From positions 1 through 9,088 of the forward strand of contig PAFF01000019.1 in assembly GCA_002704045.1 (NCBI GenBank): DNA of 9,088 nucleotides. The letters are read 5' to 3'. A program made the position numbers and the translations under genes. The notes beneath the pieces are model-generated. The model ran no database searches, was not told where the DNA came from, and saw only the letters and a list, made by a program, of their open reading frames with translations. Positions 6,169 to 9,088 of this stretch are shown one piece after another (position 1 is the first letter of the stretch; each line of letters starts with the position of its first letter). Origin of the DNA: Fidelibacterota bacterium. GTDB lineage: Bacteria > Fidelibacterota > Marinisomatia > SCGC-AAA003-L08 > GCA-002704045.

Positions 6169-8674
6169 TTCCCTCTTTACCCCAACGTGTTACTCCTCCT
6201 CTGCTACTTAAGAGTATCATACCGTAATCACTTTTATTTGTTCCTAAATATGTAGTCCTTTTAGCATGTTTGTTAAATGACATCAGAATTCCACCACTAT
6301 TGTCATTTGTGCCTAAAAATGATGTAATCTTACCTTCTGAGCTATATGCAATAAAACCACCTCCCTTTCCTGTAGACAAAGTACCTAAAGTGGTACTAGG
6401 ATTACCTTCTTGATTGGAAATTGTTAATGATCCTTGTCCACTAAGATCATTCCCTAATCTTGATGTAACATAATCAAATTGATTAATAATCTCTAGATTA
6501 TTGATTCTGGATATTTTGCCTAAAAGTCCATTTTGATCTACTCCAATTTGTGTAATATTTTCATTATTTCTATTATATATATTTAATAAACCACCATCTC
6601 CAGTTCCTCTTTGTAATGAGACAATTTTTTGACCAGTGTTATTAAATAACTCCATATTTCCATTCCCATCTATATCAGTTTTAATGCTGTTAGTAGTTAT
6701 ACCAAATTCATTTTGTAAATTTAATATTCCGTTTTCATTTACATCAGTTCCAATAAAAATTCTTTTATCACCATTTTCAGATAATATAGTCAAAGATTTT
6801 ACTTCGATGTTTTCACCGACATTACCTGTTTCAATTTCATTAGAATTAAATTTAATAGTATTATCTGACAAATATGTTTCTATAGATCCAACATCATTAT
6901 CATCCACAGATATCAAAACTTTACTATCTCCATTTAGGTTATTAACTGATATTTTACTCGTTTTAATATTTCCTACTTCTAAACTTCTAACATTTAATTC
7001 ATTTGAATTAACTAATTCTGAAGAGAATTCTTTAGCAGTTAAATTATTGGATGATAATTTATCAGTAAAAACACTTTTTGTTTGATCATTAACAACAAAA
7101 AATTCATCAGACATAGAATCAAACAAAGATATTTTACCTCCATCACTTACTGAAGTTTGCAAAGATAAAGATATATCCTGAAAAGTATTGTACATTGTCA
7201 ACTCAGGTTTACCTTCATTATTTTTACCAAAAAAACCAATTTTTTTACCATTATCGTCAACTAAAGTCAAACTCTTAACTTTAATATCATCTGAGGATAG
7301 ACTAGATTCTAAATTTGTTGTATCTTGCTCTGAAATTAAATTTATATCGTCTGATGCAAAAACAACATTTCCAGCTGGATTTTTGGCTTTAATTACGCCA
7401 TATCCAGCTTTATGTTCTTCAAGGGTTATCATTACTTCATTTTCAGGATTTATAACATTTAGAGAGCTTACCTTTACATCGCCTAAATTTTCACCTTTTT
7501 GCAACGCATTTTGAGATGAAAAACTTGTTTCTTCTCCAGTTGATTTTCTTAAATCAATTCTTCCATTTCCTGAATTATCTTGCCCAATTAAACCAACTGG
7601 AATTCCAGTTGAATTTAATACCTTAATTGAGTTGACTGTAATATCTCCTAAATTTTCTGAATTTAAATCATTAGATTTTTCATCATTTGGATATTTTATC
7701 ATTTTATCATTACTACTAAAACTTAACAGACCATTATTATTTTCGTTGAGTCCCAAGAATATTTTTTCGTTATTTTCACTATCCTTAATTTTTAATGATT
7801 TCACAGTTACATGATCTAAATTTCTTAAATCAATATCATCTAAACCAGAAGGATAAAAATAGTCCTCAACCTCATTCGTGACTTGAAGATAGCCACTATT
7901 TTCATCATCAATTCCAATTTTTAACTTGAGTTTATCATCAGCATCAAATATTGAAATAGAATTAACTCTCACATCACCTAAATTTTGTTTGAGATCAATA
8001 TTATTGTTTGAAGATGTTGTATCTAGATCAATGTTAGCAGGATAAATAATTTCTTTATCATTTTGTGATAAATTAATTTGAGCATTTTCATCATCATTTA
8101 TAAAAAAGGATCCCTTGATAAAATCATTTTCATCAATCACTGATAAAGATTTAACCTTTAAATTTCCAAGATATAAATCATCACCAGACATATCTAATGA
8201 AGATCCTTTTTGTTTAATATCATTACTTTCAAAAATAATAGCTTCATTTTTATCTTTTAAAGTTAATAAACCAGAGTCATTCTCATCTGCAGATAACTTA
8301 GCAATAGATTTACTATCCGAATTATATATTTGAATGAAACCTTTGTTTGATTTTGTAGCACTAATAAAGGCAATATCATCACCATCTTTATTATAAATTT
8401 TGAAGCCGCCTTTATCTCCTCCACCTGTTCCTAAATATGCAGTATTTTTCCCAAATTTATTATACATTTTTAAAACACCACCTCCAGCCTTAGAATATAT
8501 TGAAACAGCTTTTTCATCATTGTCATTAACTATTTGTAGACCTTTAGTTATGGTTAGCTGCTCAACTGTTAAGTTTTTCATTTCGTTCATTTTACTATCA
8601 GAATTAACCAGCAGTAAGAATGATGTAGTTGATAAAATGCCTATTATAAAGCTTTTGAAATCTATAGATTTCAT
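6161..8674 (-). CDS. Large secreted or membrane-anchored repeat protein, probable beta-solenoid or fibre
   Basis: I do not recognise a named family. Two lysines (K2, K7) precede a hydrophobic segment (about 9-23), then VNS-D. This could be a signal peptide cut after S25 or an uncleaved anchor, so the bulk should lie outside the cytoplasmic membrane. The rest is almost entirely short repeats. Units of about 23 residues (G-G-x-hydrophobic-x-hydrophobic-YN-x-x-G-x-x-x-x-hydrophobic-LGT) occupy about 64-156 and again about 645-837. The middle, 171-644, has longer units that begin NLGD-hydrophobic-x-V-x-S-L/I-x-V. There is no cysteine and a single tryptophan (W831), and the sequence is rich in Asp, Asn, Ser and Gly. 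This composition and regular strand-turn rhythm suggest an elongated beta-solenoid, adhesin or fibre; calcium or sugar binding is possible but unproven. The start is firm: AGGAG lies 5 bases ahead. It is the first gene of the minus-strand cluster and overlaps hisC. Confidence 0.9.
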   Translation of the reverse strand: MKSIDFKSFIIGILSTTSFLLLVNSDSKMNEMKNLTVEQLTITKGLQIVNDNDEKAVSIYSKAGGGVLKMYNKFGKNTAYLGTGGGDKGGFKIYNKDGDDIAFISATKSNKGFIQIYNSDSKSIAKLSADENDSGLLTLKDKNEAIIFESNDIKQKGSSLDMSGDDLYLGNLKVKSLSVIDENDFIKGSFFINDDENAQINLSQNDKEIIYPANIDLDTTSSNNNIDLKQNLGDVRVNSISIFDADDKLKLKIGIDDENSGYLQVTNEVEDYFYPSGLDDIDLRNLDHVTVKSLKIKDSENNEKIFLGLNENNNGLLSFSSNDKMIKYPNDEKSNDLNSENLGDITVNSIKVLNSTGIPVGLIGQDNSGNGRIDLRKSTGEETSFSSQNALQKGENLGDVKVSSLNVINPENEVMITLEEHKAGYGVIKAKNPAGNVVFASDDINLISEQDTTNLESSLSSDDIKVKSLTLVDDNGKKIGFFGKNNEGKPELTMYNTFQDISLSLQTSVSDGGKISLFDSMSDEFFVVNDQTKSVFTDKLSSNNLTAKEFSSELVNSNELNVRSLEVGNIKTSKISVNNLNGDSKVLISVDDNDVGSIETYLSDNTIKFNSNEIETGNVGENIEVKSLTILSENGDKRIFIGTDVNENGILNLQNEFGITTNSIKTDIDGNGNMELFNNTGQKIVSLQRGTGDGGLLNIYNRNNENITQIGVDQNGLLGKISRINNLEIINQFDYVTSRLGNDLSGQGSLTISNQEGNPSTTLGTLSTGKGGGFIAYSSEGKITSFLGTNDNSGGILMSFNKHAKRTTYLGTNKSDYGMILLSSRGGVTRWGKEGNE
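6164..6742 (-). repeat. C-terminal array of about 23-residue units in the repeat protein
   Basis: Residues about 645-837 hold seven recognisable units. They start near N648 (NGILNLQNEFG), G670 (GNGNMELFNNTG), D693 (DGGLLNIYNRNN), G746 (GQGSLTISNQEG), K770 (KGGGFIAYSSEG), S793 (SGGILMSFNKHA) and D816 (DYGMILLSSRGG). Spacing is 22-24 residues except across 717-745, where one unit is stretched or degenerate. Several units end in a [YFT]LGT motif: 762-766, 786-789 and 809-812. The copies differ in sequence, so this is an old protein-level repeat and not a recent DNA tandem duplication. Confidence 0.75.
6743..8164 (-). repeat. Central array of about 55-60-residue units in the repeat protein
   Basis: Residues 171-644 contain about eight unit starts with the pattern N-L-[GD]-[DH]-[VI]-x-V-[KNS]-S-[LI]-x-[VI]: N171, N231, N285, N341, N396, about S460, about N556 and N618. 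The spacing is 60, 54, 56, 55, then wider (about 64, 97 and 62). After each start comes an acidic turn, a strand ending in IG or LG (IKIG-like at 251-254, IFLG at 305-308, GLIG at 361-364, IFIG at 639-642), a D/N-rich turn and a further strand. The first three units end with a YP pair (211-212, 274-275, 328-329). The unit around 485-555 is interrupted and diverged. Confidence 0.75.
8207..8485 (-). repeat. N-terminal array of about 23-residue units in the repeat protein
   Basis: Residues about 64-156 form four units: GGGVLKMYNKFGKNTAYLGT (64-83), KGGFKIYNKDG (88-98), KGFIQIYNSDS (111-121) and SGLLTLKDKNE (134-144). Starts are 23-24 residues apart. They match the C-terminal array in motif and period although some 500 residues separate the two arrays. 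Confidence 0.75.
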
Positions 8675-8679
8675 GCAAA

Positions 8680-8684
8680 CTCCT
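8680..8684 (-). promoter_or_regulatory. Ribosome binding site of the repeat-protein gene
   Basis: AGGAG on the minus strand, 5 bases before the ATG at 8674, follows a run of seven A. It is the clearest Shine-Dalgarno sequence in the window and fixes the start of the first gene in the minus-strand cluster. Confidence 0.75.
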
Positions 8685-8726
8685 TTTTTTATTTAAACTA
8701 AGATAAATTATTATGTAAACTTTAAT

Positions 8727-8744
8727 ATAATAAATATATATTAT
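8727..8744. promoter_or_regulatory. 18-base AT-only near-palindrome between divergent genes (possible operator or promoter core)
   Basis: The arms ATAATA (8727-8732) and TATTAT (8739-8744) are perfect inverted copies, and the 6-base centre has only one mismatched pair. A TATAAT, identical to the consensus -10 box, overlaps the left end on the plus strand (8726-8731), but no convincing -35 box precedes it. This lies in the 110-base gap (8675-8784) that must hold the promoters of both divergent genes. In DNA this AT-rich such palindromes also arise by chance, so confidence is low. Confidence 0.22.
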
Positions 8745-8784
8745 GGAACTATAAATCTCTAGTAAAATTTAAGTATTAACTCCT

Positions 8785-9088
8785 ATGATATCAAAAATTG
8801 AAAAACAAAAAATACGAAAAATTATATTTAACCATCTTGATGGATTTGCAATCTCCGCAATAGCAAATAGTTTTAATAAAAATAAATTAACTTCTTTTTT
8901 AATAAACAATAAAACATTTGATACAATTATGTTACTAAATAAATTTTCGTTCAATATTGGTTACATGAATATTGCTCTTAGATTGTTATCTTCCCAAGGT
9001 TTAATTAATCAAAAAATTATATCAGATGGTAAAAATATATCATATCATATAACAAAAAAAGGGGTTCATTTTTTTAATTATTTTGATA
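8785..9088 (+). CDS. N-terminal part of a winged-helix protein, possibly a SAM-dependent methyltransferase (runs off the right edge)
   Basis: An open frame of 101 codons starts at ATG 8785 and is still open at the window end. An in-frame stop at 8770-8772 bounds it upstream. The visible part is largely helical: HLDGFAISAIANSF (17-30) and TFDTIMLLNKF (44-54), then NIGYMNIALRLLSSQGLI (57-74), a short strand-turn-strand around residues 75-90, and HITKKGVHFF (88-97). The order helix, helix, recognition-like helix, wing matches a winged-helix fold. The 'G-Y-x-N-[IV]-A-L-R-[LV]-L-x-S-Q-G' stretch is, from memory, like the dimerisation domain preceding the catalytic part of several O-/C-methyltransferases. 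A MarR-like regulator is the main alternative. No SAM-binding motif is in the window to decide. No Shine-Dalgarno sequence precedes the start (the sequence there is CTCCT). The gene is divergent from the minus-strand cluster. Confidence 0.7.
   Translation, partial: MISKIEKQKIRKIIFNHLDGFAISAIANSFNKNKLTSFLINNKTFDTIMLLNKFSFNIGYMNIALRLLSSQGLINQKIISDGKNISYHITKKGVHFFNYFD

Noticed and set aside
6636..7085. Plus-strand open frame of 149 codons inside the repeat-protein gene
   Set aside because: Antisense shadow: the Asp/Asn/Ser-rich repeat codons read backwards yield Leu/Ile/Phe-rich frames. The same applies to the frames at 7188-7514, 7632-7814, 8115-8333 and 8400-8696.
6161..8674. Repeat-protein region considered as a CRISPR array or a recent DNA tandem repeat
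   Set aside because: The repetition is at protein level with strongly diverged codons. There are no identical direct repeats or uniform spacers.
8676..8720. Possible minus-strand promoter, TTTACA 17 bases before TTAAAT, ahead of the repeat-protein gene
   Set aside because: The -35 is 5/6, but the -10 is only 4/6 and the implied transcription start would fall on the ribosome binding site. Chance matches of this kind abound in such AT-rich sequence.
8769..8954. Minus-strand open frame of 61 codons near the right edge
   Set aside because: It overlaps the better-supported plus-strand gene starting at 8785 and shows no motif. The plus frame stays open to the window end and resembles a winged-helix domain.

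Overview
This window is very AT-rich bacterial DNA. Seven genes sit head to tail on the minus strand, and one incomplete gene sits divergently on the plus strand at the right edge. The extreme AT content, the classic ribD-ribE-ribBA-ribH order, a secreted beta-propeller protein ending in a dockerin-like calcium-binding pair, and a large strand-rich repeat protein together suggest a small-genome marine bacterium. A Marinimicrobia (SAR406)-like or Bacteroidota-related lineage would fit. That placement is inference from gene style; no marker gene in the window proves it.

Layout, read in the direction of minus-strand transcription (right to left). A signal-peptide-bearing, cysteine-free 837-residue repeat protein (8674-6161) comes first, with a good Shine-Dalgarno sequence. 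Its last 8 bases overlap the start of a histidinol-phosphate-type aminotransferase, hisC (6168-5059). After 39 bases comes a 689-residue secreted protein (5019-2950). It has an LVIVD/choice-of-anchor-B propeller, an Ig-like region, a MAM/choice-of-anchor-J-like region and a dockerin-like tail. Seven bases later the riboflavin genes begin: ribD (2942-1869), ribE (1887-1255), ribBA (1254-52) and the first 16 codons of ribH (49-1). Every junction is an overlap or a short gap and no terminator is visible, so co-transcription from a promoter right of 8674 is plausible.

The riboflavin genes are a functional set. RibBA supplies both precursors from GTP and ribulose 5-phosphate. RibD performs deamination and reduction. 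RibH makes lumazine, and RibE converts lumazine to riboflavin. No FMN riboswitch can be seen ahead of ribD or ahead of the whole cluster.

The least explained item is the 837-residue protein. Short units of about 23 residues sit at both ends, and longer units of about 55-60 residues fill the middle. This looks like an elongated beta-solenoid or fibre-like surface protein. Its tight linkage to hisC, to a second secreted protein and to vitamin B2 synthesis is unexplained.

At the right edge, after a 110-base AT-rich divergent intergenic region containing an 18-base near-palindrome, a plus-strand gene begins at 8785. Its 101 visible residues resemble the winged-helix dimerisation region that precedes many SAM-dependent methyltransferases. 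It runs off the window.
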